From assembly GCF_007830595.1 (NCBI RefSeq), contig NZ_VLLD01000007.1: a DNA stretch of 64,000 nucleotides, one strand, 5' to 3'. Positions 34,585 to 42,223 of the stretch are shown piece by piece. Made by a program: the position numbers and the translations under genes. How positions within the stretch are numbered: the first letter of the stretch is position 1; each line of letters begins with the position of its first letter. Under the pieces are notes generated by a model. The model saw only the letters and a list, made by a program, of their open reading frames with translations, was not told the DNA's origin and did no database searches. The stretch is from Treponema_B putidum (lineage in GTDB: Bacteria > Spirochaetota > Spirochaetia > Treponematales > Treponemataceae).

Positions 34585-35346
34585 TTAAGAATTGTAAGCT
34601 ATTCTTCCTCCATAGGTTTTTCTTAAATTTTCTTCGGTAAAAACTTCTTCAACTCTTCCCTCAGCTATTAATCTTACATTTAATAAGAGCACTCTGTCAA
34701 AGTAATCTTTTACGGTTTGAAGATCATGATGAACCACTAAAAGTGTTTTTCCATCGGCTTTTAATTCTTTTAAAAGTCTTACGATAGCCTGTTCGGTTGC
34801 TGCATCAACTCCTTGAAAGGGTTCATCCATAAAATAAAGATCAGCATTTTGGACAAGAGCTCTTGCCAAAAAGACTCTTTGCTGTTGACCTCCTGAAAGT
34901 TCGCTTATTTGCCGTTTTGCAAATTCAAGCATGCCTACCTTTTCCAATGCCGATAGAGCTTCCGTTTTTTCTTTTTGGCCGGGTCTTTTTATCCATCCTA
35001 AGTTCCCGTACGATCCCATTAAAACAACATCTAAGACTGTAGTAGGAAAGTCCCAATCGACCGAATTTCTCTGAGGTACGTAAGCTATTCTTTTTCTTTG
35101 AGATTTATAGGACTTTCCTAAAATTTTTATTTCTCCCGATGCTATAGGAAGGATGCCCATCATGGCTTTAAGAAGTGTCGATTTTCCGGCTCCGTTTGGG
35201 CCGACTACAGCTTCCATGGCGCCTTGAGGTACGCATACATCTATATCCCAGAGTACAGGCTTTTCTCGATAGGCTAGGGTGAGGTCTTCAACACAAAAAG
35301 CCGGAATTAAGTTTTCTTTTGAATGTTCTGTACAACATGTGTTCAT
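34585..35346 (-). CDS. troB: Metal ABC transporter ATPase TroB
   Basis: This 253-residue ATPase has Walker A GPNGAGKSTLLKAMMG, Q-loop YVPQRNSVDWDFPTTV, signature ELSGGQQQRVFLARAL, Walker B LYFMDEPFQGVD and a switch His in LLVVHHDL. The YVPQR-DWDFP block is typical of Mn/Zn transport ATPases. It energises the TroC/TroD permease. Confidence 0.95.
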   Translation of the reverse strand: MNTCCTEHSKENLIPAFCVEDLTLAYREKPVLWDIDVCVPQGAMEAVVGPNGAGKSTLLKAMMGILPIASGEIKILGKSYKSQRKRIAYVPQRNSVDWDFPTTVLDVVLMGSYGNLGWIKRPGQKEKTEALSALEKVGMLEFAKRQISELSGGQQQRVFLARALVQNADLYFMDEPFQGVDAATEQAIVRLLKELKADGKTLLVVHHDLQTVKDYFDRVLLLNVRLIAEGRVEEVFTEENLRKTYGGRIAYNS

Positions 35347-35372
35347 AAAATCATCCTTCTTGGAATAAGCAC

Positions 35373-36320
35373 TTACTTTTTTAAAGCATCTATTATTGTG
35401 TTTATATTATGAGTGAGCATTCCTATATAGGTGCCTTCAAAACTGCCTTCATCGCCCATAGCATCCGAAAAAAGCTCTCCTCCGATAGAAACATTGTAGC
35501 CTCTGGCTTTTACGGCTTCCTGCAAGGCTTTTACATTTTTTTCAGGAACCGAACTTTCTACAAAAATAGCCGGAAGTTTTCTTTCAGTGATAAAATTTGC
35601 AAGGTCGTGTACATCTTTTGCCCCGGCCTCGCTTACGGTACTTATTCCCTGCAAACCTCTTACTTCAAAACCGTAGGCTCTGCTAAAATAGTTAAAGGCA
35701 TCATGAGCCGTAACTAAAACTCTTTTTTCTTGAGGAATTTCCGACGCTCTCTTTTTGATAAACTCATCGAGCTCATTAAGTTTTGCAAGATAGGCCTCAT
35801 AGTTTTCTTTAAAGATTTCTTTTTTTTGCGGAGCAAATTCCGCTAGAGTTTTATATACCGATTCAGCTGCATATTTCCATAGTTTTACGTCAAACCAAAC
35901 ATGAGGATCAAATTCGTTTTCCTCAAATGGCAACAGATATTCTTTTGGTATGTTTTCCGCCACCGCTATTGTTTTGCGGGTAGAAGATATTTTTTTCAAA
36001 ACATCCCCCATTTTTGCTTCAAGATGAAGACCATTGTAAAAAATAATGTCGGCATTTTGAAGTTTTTCCATATCTCCTGCACTCGCTCTGTAAAGGTGAG
36101 GGTCTACTCCCGCTCCCATAAGAGCGTGCACATCTACCTCATTGCCCCCTATAATCTTTGCAATATCGGATATCATACCGATTGTTGTCGTAACTTTTAT
36201 TTTGCCTTCCGTTTCAGATATATCCGTTTTTTGTTCTTGTTTTGAGCAGGAAAAAAATACTAAGCCCAATAATAAAAAAAGACTTACTATTTTTAAATCA
36301 AATATTTTTTTTATATTCAT
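35373..36320 (-). CDS. troA: Metal-binding lipoprotein TroA (cluster A-I)
   Basis: This 315-residue lipoprotein (lipobox FFSC) is the substrate-binding component for Mn/Zn. The four metal-ligand regions of TroA are visible in order: VDPHLY, DPHVWFDV, VTAHDAFNYFSRAYG and LFSDAMGD. ATG 36320 has AGGAG seven nt upstream. An in-frame ATG at 36347 adds nine residues but overlaps the operator dyad. It is the first gene of the operon troA-B-C-D-R. Confidence 0.96.
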   Translation of the reverse strand: MNIKKIFDLKIVSLFLLLGLVFFSCSKQEQKTDISETEGKIKVTTTIGMISDIAKIIGGNEVDVHALMGAGVDPHLYRASAGDMEKLQNADIIFYNGLHLEAKMGDVLKKISSTRKTIAVAENIPKEYLLPFEENEFDPHVWFDVKLWKYAAESVYKTLAEFAPQKKEIFKENYEAYLAKLNELDEFIKKRASEIPQEKRVLVTAHDAFNYFSRAYGFEVRGLQGISTVSEAGAKDVHDLANFITERKLPAIFVESSVPEKNVKALQEAVKARGYNVSIGGELFSDAMGDEGSFEGTYIGMLTHNINTIIDALKK

Positions 36321-36332
36321 AATAATTCTCCT

Positions 36333-36362
36333 ATTTTGATACATCAAAATTATAATTATAAT
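36333..36362 (-). promoter_or_regulatory. Two palindromes at the tro promoter, likely TroR operator
   Basis: ATTTTGAT-AC-ATCAAAAT (36333-36350) is a perfect 8-bp inverted repeat lying just after the predicted start site. ATTATAATTATAAT (36349-36362) is a 14-bp palindrome overlapping the -10 hexamer and the start. Metal-dependent DtxR-family repressors bind dyads in this position, and TroR is known to act at the tro promoter. Confidence 0.7.
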
Positions 36363-36388
36363 ATATCAAAAAAGAAAAAAGATGTCAA
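36360..36388 (-). promoter_or_regulatory. Promoter of the troABCDR operon
   Basis: On the minus strand TTGACA (36388-36383) is a perfect -35 and TATATT (36365-36360) a 5/6 -10, with a 17-bp spacer. Transcription would start near 36353, inside the two-palindrome operator. Confidence 0.8.
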
Positions 36389-36396
36389 GCGTCCTA

Positions 36397-36425
36397 TTGA
36401 CAAGTATTTGTAAAACAAGCAAAAT
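36397..36425 (+). promoter_or_regulatory. Divergent promoter giving a probable leaderless mRNA
   Basis: TTGACA (36397-36402), a 17-bp spacer and CAAAAT (36420-36425) point away from tro. The ATG at 36432 falls where transcription should begin, and no Shine-Dalgarno precedes it. The -35 hexamers of the two divergent promoters form the inverted repeat TGTCAA-8 bp-TTGACA. Confidence 0.55.
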
Positions 36426-36431
36426 AAATTT

Positions 36432-37718
36432 ATGAAATTATCTGTTAATTCTTTATGTTTTCTGAAAAAAAGATTGCTTGTATTTTTATTTTTTCTTTCG
36501 GCTCTATCGCTCTTTGCGGAATTTGTTTTTGATCTTAATCTTCAACCGTATAAAAATGCGGAATTTTTTGCTGATGGACTTAAAGTTGAACCTAAACTCA
36601 TATCTTCAGATAAAACATTGGGGCATTTGAGTTTTAATCTAAAAGATAGGACTGCTTCCATTGTGATAAAAAAAGAAGGCTTCCGCACTCATATTTTAGA
36701 TTTAACATCGATAGAAAATAAAAAAGTCTTTGTTGTTCTTTCTCCCATAGATTCAAAATATGATGTAGTTAAGGTCTTTTCTACAGGAAGAAAACCTAAG
36801 AGCGTAACCTTTGTAAACGATAAAACCGTTGCAGCAGCTCTCCTTGACGGGTCGGGATTCGATCTAATAGATATAGAAAGCGGAGACACAAAAAGAATTT
36901 CTCCTCCAAAGGAATATGCCGAAAAGTTCGGCTTTGTAGAGTCTTTAGTGCTAAAGCATAAAAACGAGTTATGGGTCAGCCAAATGCCCACAGCCTCAAT
37001 TCATATCTTTGATCTTACATCTTTTGAGTATAAAAGAACTATAAAATCTACAGGTACATGGAGTAAGGTCATGGCTTATAATGCCGGCCTTGATAAGGTC
37101 TATTTGAGTAATTGGACTTCCCATGATATAAGCGTTATAGATCCTTCTTCTTATAAAGAAGAAAGTAAAATAAAAACTAAGGCTGTTCCGAGAGGTATGG
37201 CCTTTTCTCAAGACGGAAAATTTATCTATTGTGCACAATTTGAAGATTCTGCCGGTAATTCCCAATGTAAACTTATAAAAAAATCTTTAGCCGATTATAA
37301 AACCGTTTACGAAGGCGGGGTAAAGGGGGCAAAGCGGCACATCGTTACAGATTATGACCGTAAGCTCATCTACGTTTCCGATATGAAAAATAATATTGTT
37401 GAAGTTTATTCTATGGATGAAGATAAACTTATTGCAAGTATCAAGGTGTTTTTTAATCCGAATACTATTCAGCTTTCACCCGATAAAACCCTTCTCTATG
37501 TTTCATGCCGCGGGCCGAATAATCCCGATAAAGGGTATTTATATGCTGGTTATGTATTCGGCCGTCTTGATATAATCGATACAAAAACCTTTACCCGTAT
37601 TGAAAGCATTGAAGCCGGTAATCAGCCTACGGGCTTGGACGTTTCACCCGACGGTAAAACAATAGTTCTATCCGATTTTTTGGATAATAGAATACGGGTG
37701 TATAAACTTAAGCCTTAA
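36432..37718 (+). CDS. Exported YncE-like beta-propeller protein
   Basis: This 428-residue protein has a long signal-anchor or signal peptide (about 10-30, LLVFLFFLSALSLFA). An N-terminal domain runs to ~115. A seven-bladed propeller of the YncE/cytochrome-D1 type follows, with repeated blade ends such as KPKSVTFVNDKTVAAA, RGMAFSQDGKFIYCAQF, TIQLSPDKTLLYVSCRG and PTGLDVSPDGKTIVLSD. Divergent transcription from the tro operator suggests metal-linked regulation, but no metal site is obvious. The propeller fold is secure, the function unknown. Confidence 0.82.
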   Translation: MKLSVNSLCFLKKRLLVFLFFLSALSLFAEFVFDLNLQPYKNAEFFADGLKVEPKLISSDKTLGHLSFNLKDRTASIVIKKEGFRTHILDLTSIENKKVFVVLSPIDSKYDVVKVFSTGRKPKSVTFVNDKTVAAALLDGSGFDLIDIESGDTKRISPPKEYAEKFGFVESLVLKHKNELWVSQMPTASIHIFDLTSFEYKRTIKSTGTWSKVMAYNAGLDKVYLSNWTSHDISVIDPSSYKEESKIKTKAVPRGMAFSQDGKFIYCAQFEDSAGNSQCKLIKKSLADYKTVYEGGVKGAKRHIVTDYDRKLIYVSDMKNNIVEVYSMDEDKLIASIKVFFNPNTIQLSPDKTLLYVSCRGPNNPDKGYLYAGYVFGRLDIIDTKTFTRIESIEAGNQPTGLDVSPDGKTIVLSDFLDNRIRVYKLKP

Positions 37719-37762
37719 AAAATTATTGAGACAATGTTTTAAAACAATATGTTTAAAAACTC

Positions 37763-37791
37763 TTGACTTTTATCCCCTTAATTGATATAAT
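37763..37791 (+). promoter_or_regulatory. Promoter of the rpmH-rnpA operon
   Basis: TTGACT (37763-37768), a 17-bp spacer and a perfect TATAAT (37786-37791). The roughly 68-nt leader contains a small hairpin GAGCGGG-GGTT-CCCGTTC and ends in AAGGAG before the rpmH ATG. Confidence 0.85.
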
Positions 37792-37866
37792 CTACAATCC
37801 GTAACGTGATTTATAGTGAAATCTTTGAGCGGGGGTTCCCGTTCTATAATATAAGGAGTCTAGTTT

Positions 37867-38022
37867 ATGAAACGGACATATCAACCAAGTAAAACAAAGC
37901 GGGTTCGACGCTTCGGATTCCGTGCACTTATGAAGACAAAGGGCGGAAGGGCTATTTTAAGCCGCCGCAGAGCAAAGGGCAGACGCAAGCTTTCAGCTTC
38001 CGACGAAAAAAAACCGTTCTAA
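37867..38022 (+). CDS. rpmH: 50S ribosomal protein L34
   Basis: This 51-residue, very basic protein has the universal L34 start MKRTYQPSKTKRVRRFGFR followed by MKTKGGRAILSRRRAKGRRK. The C-terminal LSASDEKKPF extends a few residues past the usual end. AAGGAG lies 10 nt before the ATG. It starts the conserved rpmH-rnpA-yidD-yidC-jag order. The stop is 11 nt before the rnpA start. Confidence 0.98.
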   Translation: MKRTYQPSKTKRVRRFGFRALMKTKGGRAILSRRRAKGRRKLSASDEKKPF

Positions 38023-38033
38023 TCTTCTCTTGA

Positions 38034-38390
38034 GTGAGTAATTTTACATTTTCCGGAGAAGAACGGTTAAGAGATCGATCATGTATTAGGGCCGTATTTA
38101 AAAAAGGCCTTAAACTTAGCTTAAATGGAGTTAGTTTGTTCACCCTGCCTAATGGATTGGAGTACAATCGATTCTTATGTACTTTTCGGCGAGGTTTCGG
38201 TTCCGCAGTGATGCGGAACAGGTCTCGGAGAATATCAAAAGAGGCCTATAGACATATAAAACATAGGTTAAAAACGGGAAACGACATTATCCTGCTGGTT
38301 TTTTCAGAAAAGGATTCTTATTCTCTTCGTTTAGAACAACTTACCGCCCTCTTTTTAAAAGCGAAAATGTATAATGATGAGGCTTTATGA
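38034..38390 (+). CDS. rnpA: Ribonuclease P protein component
   Basis: This 118-residue basic protein helps the RNase P RNA process tRNA 5' ends. The N-terminal GEERLRDRSCIRAVFKKGLK and the RNA-binding RRGFGSAVMRNRSRRISKEA motif are characteristic. The start is GTG 38034, with only a weak ribosome site, consistent with coupling to rpmH. The 3' end overlaps yidD by ATGA. Confidence 0.95.
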   Translation: MSNFTFSGEERLRDRSCIRAVFKKGLKLSLNGVSLFTLPNGLEYNRFLCTFRRGFGSAVMRNRSRRISKEAYRHIKHRLKTGNDIILLVFSEKDSYSLRLEQLTALFLKAKMYNDEAL

Positions 38391-38608
38391 GAAAACTTTT
38401 AGTAAGTTTTTTATGTGCTTGTATAATCTTTTATCAAAAGGCTGTTTCTCCTCATTTTCCGCCTAGCTGCAGGTATGAACCCACTTGTTCGCAATATGCT
38501 ATCGAAAGCATAAAAAAATACGGCCCGTTTAAGGGAAGCGGTATGGCTTTGCTTAGGATTTTGAGGTGTAATCCTTTTTGTAAAGGAGGATACGATCCTG
38601 TTCCCTAA
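38387..38608 (+). CDS. yidD: Membrane protein insertion efficiency factor YidD
   Basis: This 73-residue protein has an amphipathic/hydrophobic N-terminus and the invariant motif YQKAVSPHFPPSCRYEPTCS, then YAIESIKKYGPFKG and LRILRCNPFCKGGYDPVP. YidD helps YidC insert inner-membrane proteins. It overlaps rnpA and precedes yidC, separated by the second copy of the hairpin element. Confidence 0.96.
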   Translation: MRKLLVSFLCACIIFYQKAVSPHFPPSCRYEPTCSQYAIESIKKYGPFKGSGMALLRILRCNPFCKGGYDPVP

Positions 38609-38619
38609 AATGATTAACC

Positions 38620-38792
38620 TATAAGAGTTATGATAAACAGCTCGGCAGAAATACTGCCTCACTGTTTATCTTCGAGTTTTGTGCAAAGCACAAAACATCG
38701 CATTATTGTATGTAGTTTTGCAAAAGCAAAACTACTTGAAAAAACTTTTTTTGCAAATTAATATTTGCTGCAAAAAGTTTTTATTGGAGTTA
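38620..38792 (+). repeat. Four-hairpin repeat element before yidC, copy 2
   Basis: Same architecture as the element at 5391-5559. Hairpin I is GATAAACAG/CTGTTTATC with inner GGCAG/CTGCC. II is TTTTGTGC-AAA-GCACAAAA. III is GTAGTTTTGC-AAAA-GCAAAACTAC. IV has AAAAACTTTTT/AAAAAGTTTTT outside and GCAAAT/ATTTGC inside. The outer and linker sequences match copy 1 while the inner stem bases differ with pairing kept. It lies between TATAAGAGTTA (38620-38630) and TATTGGAGTTA (38782-38792). The second of these contains the yidC ribosome site. Confidence 0.85.
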
Positions 38793-38795
38793 CAA

Positions 38796-40550
38796 TTGAA
38801 AAAAAATACTGTTTTGGCCGTTGTGCTGTCAATGCTTGTTTTCGGAGGGTGGCTGTATATCCAGCAAAAATACTTCCCTACCGAATATAATGTTCCCCAA
38901 AAACCTGTTGCTCAGGCTCAGGGGCAAAATCCGAGTCCATCTGAAAATGCCGTTCAAACTTCTTCAAACCAAATTTCAAATTTGATGATTGAGGCTGTTG
39001 CAGATTCGGATTATCCTTCAAGAGAACAAACCTACGTTATTGAGACCGATATTATCCGTGCTGTTTTTACAAACAAGGGCGGAGATATTATTTCTTATAA
39101 ATTAAAGGAACATGCTTCAGCAAAAAGTGATGAGCGTGTTGAAATGATAGAAAATGTTACCGAAAAGAACAGAGCTCTTTCTTTAGCTTTCGGAGGCCCC
39201 GATGCTCAAGCTGTTGATTTACTTTTTAATGTAAAAGAAGAAAATCTTTCCGACGGAAGAAAGCAGATAGGCTTTTATCGGGATATAAAGCTAAAAAATA
39301 TGGACGGTTCGGAAACCGTTTTTACTCTTGCAAAACGCTATATCTTTATTCCGGGCGATTATATGTTTACCCTTGAAATCGCAATTGACGGAAAAGAAGG
39401 AATGAAGGGGATTTCTTTCGGTGATAGCGCTTATACTTTACGCAGTGCTCCTCAGATCGGTCCTGAATGGGATAAAGCAAACGATAAATACGAATACAGA
39501 GCCCTTTCATATTTTGCAAATGAAAAGAAAAAAGAAGATCGAAGTATTACAGACGGAAAAACGAAGACTGTAAACGATTTAGCTTCTTGGGTAAGCGTTT
39601 CAGGTAAGTACTTTTCTTTTATCGTTGTACCCAAAGACCCTATTCAAAAAATGTTTTTTTCCGGCTTGAAGGAAGAAGGAGCAAAACTTCACAATTCTCA
39701 ATTTTTTATTTCAAGACAGCCTATTGTAGGAAATGCAGCTTATGACCAATATAGAGTTTACATAGGGCCTAGTTCCGAAAAGATATTAAACTCTTATAAT
39801 TCTGCGGCAGCCAATAATTACGGTTATGAAAATCTACGAATAGACAGCCTTGCTGCTTCAAGCGGCTTTTTAGCCCCATTGGAAAAAATTTTAAAATTTA
39901 TTATGGAGCTTTTATATAAAATTGTTCCTAACTGGGGTGTAGCCCTTCTTTTACTTACTCTTTTAATGCGTGTAATCTTTTTCCCGCTTACCCAAAAAAG
40001 TTCTAAGGCCACAAAGAGGATGCAGGAACTTCAGCCTCAGATTAATGAGCTTCAGCAAAAGTATAAAAATAATCCTCAAAAACTTAATGCAGAAATGGTT
40101 AAATTTTATAAAGAAGCCGGTTATAATCCTGCATCGGGTTGTTTGCCTTTGCTTATTCAGCTTCCGTTTTTGTTTGCTATGTTCGGATTATTTAATAATT
40201 ATTTCGAATTCCGAGGAGCAAGTTTTATTCCCGGCTGGATTCCTGATCTGTCGGTGGGTGATAGTGTTTTGAAATTCGGTTTCACTATTCCATTTTTAAA
40301 TTGGACGGATTTAAGATTGCTTCCTATCATTTATACCGTTTCTCAGCTTTTGCATAGTAAGCTGACGCAGACTCCGGGTCAGTCTCAGCAAAATCCTTCT
40401 ATGAAGATAATGCTGTATTTTATGCCGGTTTTCTTTTTCTTCCTTTTTTATAATGCACCTTCGGGACTTTTATTGTTCTGGACATTTTCCAATATATTGA
40501 TGCTTTTACAGCAGATTATAATCAATAAGTCGATGAAGAATAAAGAATAA
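38796..40550 (+). CDS. yidC: Membrane protein insertase YidC
   Basis: This 584-residue insertase has an N-terminal signal anchor (KKNTVLAVVLSMLVFGGWLY) and a large periplasmic domain (about 30-345). The five-helix insertase core begins at VPNWGVALLLLTLLMRVIFFP, continues through MQELQPQINELQQKYKNNPQK, and ends with LLFWTFSNILMLLQQ. The start is TTG 38796 with GGAG six nt upstream. An in-frame extension to 38679 would translate the hairpin element and lacks homology to YidC. It is followed by jag after 21 nt. Confidence 0.95.
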   Translation: MKKNTVLAVVLSMLVFGGWLYIQQKYFPTEYNVPQKPVAQAQGQNPSPSENAVQTSSNQISNLMIEAVADSDYPSREQTYVIETDIIRAVFTNKGGDIISYKLKEHASAKSDERVEMIENVTEKNRALSLAFGGPDAQAVDLLFNVKEENLSDGRKQIGFYRDIKLKNMDGSETVFTLAKRYIFIPGDYMFTLEIAIDGKEGMKGISFGDSAYTLRSAPQIGPEWDKANDKYEYRALSYFANEKKKEDRSITDGKTKTVNDLASWVSVSGKYFSFIVVPKDPIQKMFFSGLKEEGAKLHNSQFFISRQPIVGNAAYDQYRVYIGPSSEKILNSYNSAAANNYGYENLRIDSLAASSGFLAPLEKILKFIMELLYKIVPNWGVALLLLTLLMRVIFFPLTQKSSKATKRMQELQPQINELQQKYKNNPQKLNAEMVKFYKEAGYNPASGCLPLLIQLPFLFAMFGLFNNYFEFRGASFIPGWIPDLSVGDSVLKFGFTIPFLNWTDLRLLPIIYTVSQLLHSKLTQTPGQSQQNPSMKIMLYFMPVFFFFLFYNAPSGLLLFWTFSNILMLLQQIIINKSMKNKE

Positions 40551-40571
40551 TTTTATTATGGGAGAATAGAT

Positions 40572-41282
40572 ATGATATATGAATTTGAAGGAAAAACAGA
40601 ACGGGATGCTATTGATATTGCAGTAGCTGAACTCGGTCTTGAAAAAGATCAGTTTGATGTTGAAATTTTGGAAATTCAAAAAAATTCCTTGTTTAAAAAA
40701 GGGTATGCGAGGATAAGAGTGCATGTTGATGAATCGTTAAAGAATAATGCGCATAACAATGTAGAGGAAGATTCGGAAGTCGAAAAGTTTGAAGAAGAGC
40801 CGGATGTAAGAACTTCTGAGGAAATTTCAGAAGGCTCAGAAAAAACAAGAATTTTTATTCAGACTATGATTGAAAAAATAGGCTATGATTGCTCTGTGTC
40901 ATTAATTGCTTGCGATAAAAAACATTTTTCTTATAGAATTAACTCTAAGGATGCTGCAATGCTGATAGGCAAAAAAGGTAAAAATTTAGATGCTATTCAG
41001 CTTCTGGCAAATGTATATGCCGGCACCATAGGCCATGCTTATACACGGGTATCTGTGGATTGTGAAAGTTATAGAATGAGAAGAGAAGAACTTCTTGTCC
41101 GAATGGCCTATGATGTCGCCGATAAGGTACGTATGACAAAGAAGTCACAGCTTTTGGAACCTCTTAATCCTTATGAGCGCAGAATTATTCATACAACCTT
41201 AAATGCCGTAAATGATATTGAAACCAAAAGCGAAGGCAGTGGTTTATATAAACAGGTTCGTGTGTTCTACAAAGGTATATAA
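40572..41282 (+). CDS. jag: RNA-binding protein Jag/KhpB
   Basis: This 236-residue protein has the Jag-N domain (IYEFEGKTERDAIDIAVAEL), an acidic linker (about 60-95), a KH-type domain with MLIGKKGKNLDAIQLLANV and a C-terminal R3H domain (NPYERRIIHTTLNAVNDIETKSEG). The homologue KhpB acts with KhpA in RNA binding and affects cell shape. Its place directly after yidC is conserved across bacteria. Confidence 0.93.
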   Translation: MIYEFEGKTERDAIDIAVAELGLEKDQFDVEILEIQKNSLFKKGYARIRVHVDESLKNNAHNNVEEDSEVEKFEEEPDVRTSEEISEGSEKTRIFIQTMIEKIGYDCSVSLIACDKKHFSYRINSKDAAMLIGKKGKNLDAIQLLANVYAGTIGHAYTRVSVDCESYRMRREELLVRMAYDVADKVRMTKKSQLLEPLNPYERRIIHTTLNAVNDIETKSEGSGLYKQVRVFYKGI

Positions 41283-41302
41283 ATGTAACAGGCGGGCTCA
41301 GG

Positions 41303-41341
41303 CCTCGAAGAATCCTCCTCATTGAGGAAGCCTCTTCGAGG
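41303..41341 (+). other. Stem-loop between jag and the next gene
   Basis: CCTCGAAGA (41303-41311) pairs perfectly with TCTTCGAGG (41333-41341). An inner TCCTC/GAGGA stem extends it. It is followed by an AT-rich stretch and the GGAG of the next gene rather than a U-run, so it may be a terminator of low efficiency or an mRNA-processing hairpin. Confidence 0.6.
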
Positions 41342-41365
41342 TAAATCAATTTTATTGGAGATTTT

Positions 41366-42223
41366 ATGAAAAAGATTAAAATGTTGTTAATATTTTTTGC
41401 GGTCTGCCTGTTTTCAATTTTTGCAAACGATAATCTTTCAAGCCGTAGTATTGAGCAGAGGCTTGCGGAGATTCTTGATCCCAAGATAGCAGCCGAGCTT
41501 GTTCAAAAAAAAGAAATACTTAAACTAAAATACGGGGCATCAAATATGAAACCCGAAATGATGCCTGTTTCGGCCCTTTCGGAAAAAATGTCTCCATTAT
41601 TGGAGAAAAAAAAACCTGCGTTTTTAGGAGAATTCATCTCTTTGTATAAAAAAGAGGGGCCGAATAATCCTGATATTTCTAAAATAATGCGTCATATTTC
41701 CGGCCTTGAGGGTATTGAATATTTTTCAAACAGCTATCAAGAAATGAGGCCTCTTTATTTGACATCTCATGCAGTAAAAGAGGTAAAAACTTCGGACGGT
41801 TTTGTTTATGAACGGATAGATGACCCTTTGAATGAAGAAGTTGACGGCTTGCAAATCCTTGCCCGTCAAGTAGATGCTACATTCGGAGATTTTATTTATA
41901 AATACAGTTATTTTAAAAGCGGTAATAATATTGGTATGATATGCGTGAATAAACAGAAGATTACACATCCCGATATGAGTCTTATTGCCCTTCAGCCTGA
42001 AGCAATGATCTTATCTATATCCGTGTATGATTTGGATGATTATATTTTAATCCATTGTTCAAGTACTGCTAAATTTCCTACATTTCCTTTTATAGGCGGC
42101 AGGGTAAAAAGAGCTTTTTCTTCACGGTTGACTGCCGTATATAATTGGTTTTTGGATGAATATAAATGTGCCGAACAAGGTATCGAATATAGTGCTAAAA
42201 AAAATAGTGAGAAGACAGAATGA
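41366..42223 (+). CDS. Exported protein of unknown function
   Basis: This 285-residue protein has a signal peptide (MKKIKMLLIFFAVCLFSIFA, cleavage likely before NDN). The mature part has a helical, charged segment to ~110 and a mixed alpha/beta part with VYERIDDPLNEEVDGLQILAR and SVYDLDDYILIHCSS. No known motif is visible. It overlaps the immunophilin gene by ATGA, so the two are probably translated together. A periplasmic partner or client role is conceivable but not shown. Confidence 0.75.
   Translation: MKKIKMLLIFFAVCLFSIFANDNLSSRSIEQRLAEILDPKIAAELVQKKEILKLKYGASNMKPEMMPVSALSEKMSPLLEKKKPAFLGEFISLYKKEGPNNPDISKIMRHISGLEGIEYFSNSYQEMRPLYLTSHAVKEVKTSDGFVYERIDDPLNEEVDGLQILARQVDATFGDFIYKYSYFKSGNNIGMICVNKQKITHPDMSLIALQPEAMILSISVYDLDDYILIHCSSTAKFPTFPFIGGRVKRAFSSRLTAVYNWFLDEYKCAEQGIEYSAKKNSEKTE

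Noticed and set aside
38679..38795. N-terminal extension of YidC from 38679
   Set aside because: It would translate the hairpin element. YidC proteins begin at the KKNTVLAVVLSM signal anchor, which follows TTG 38796 and its own GGAG.
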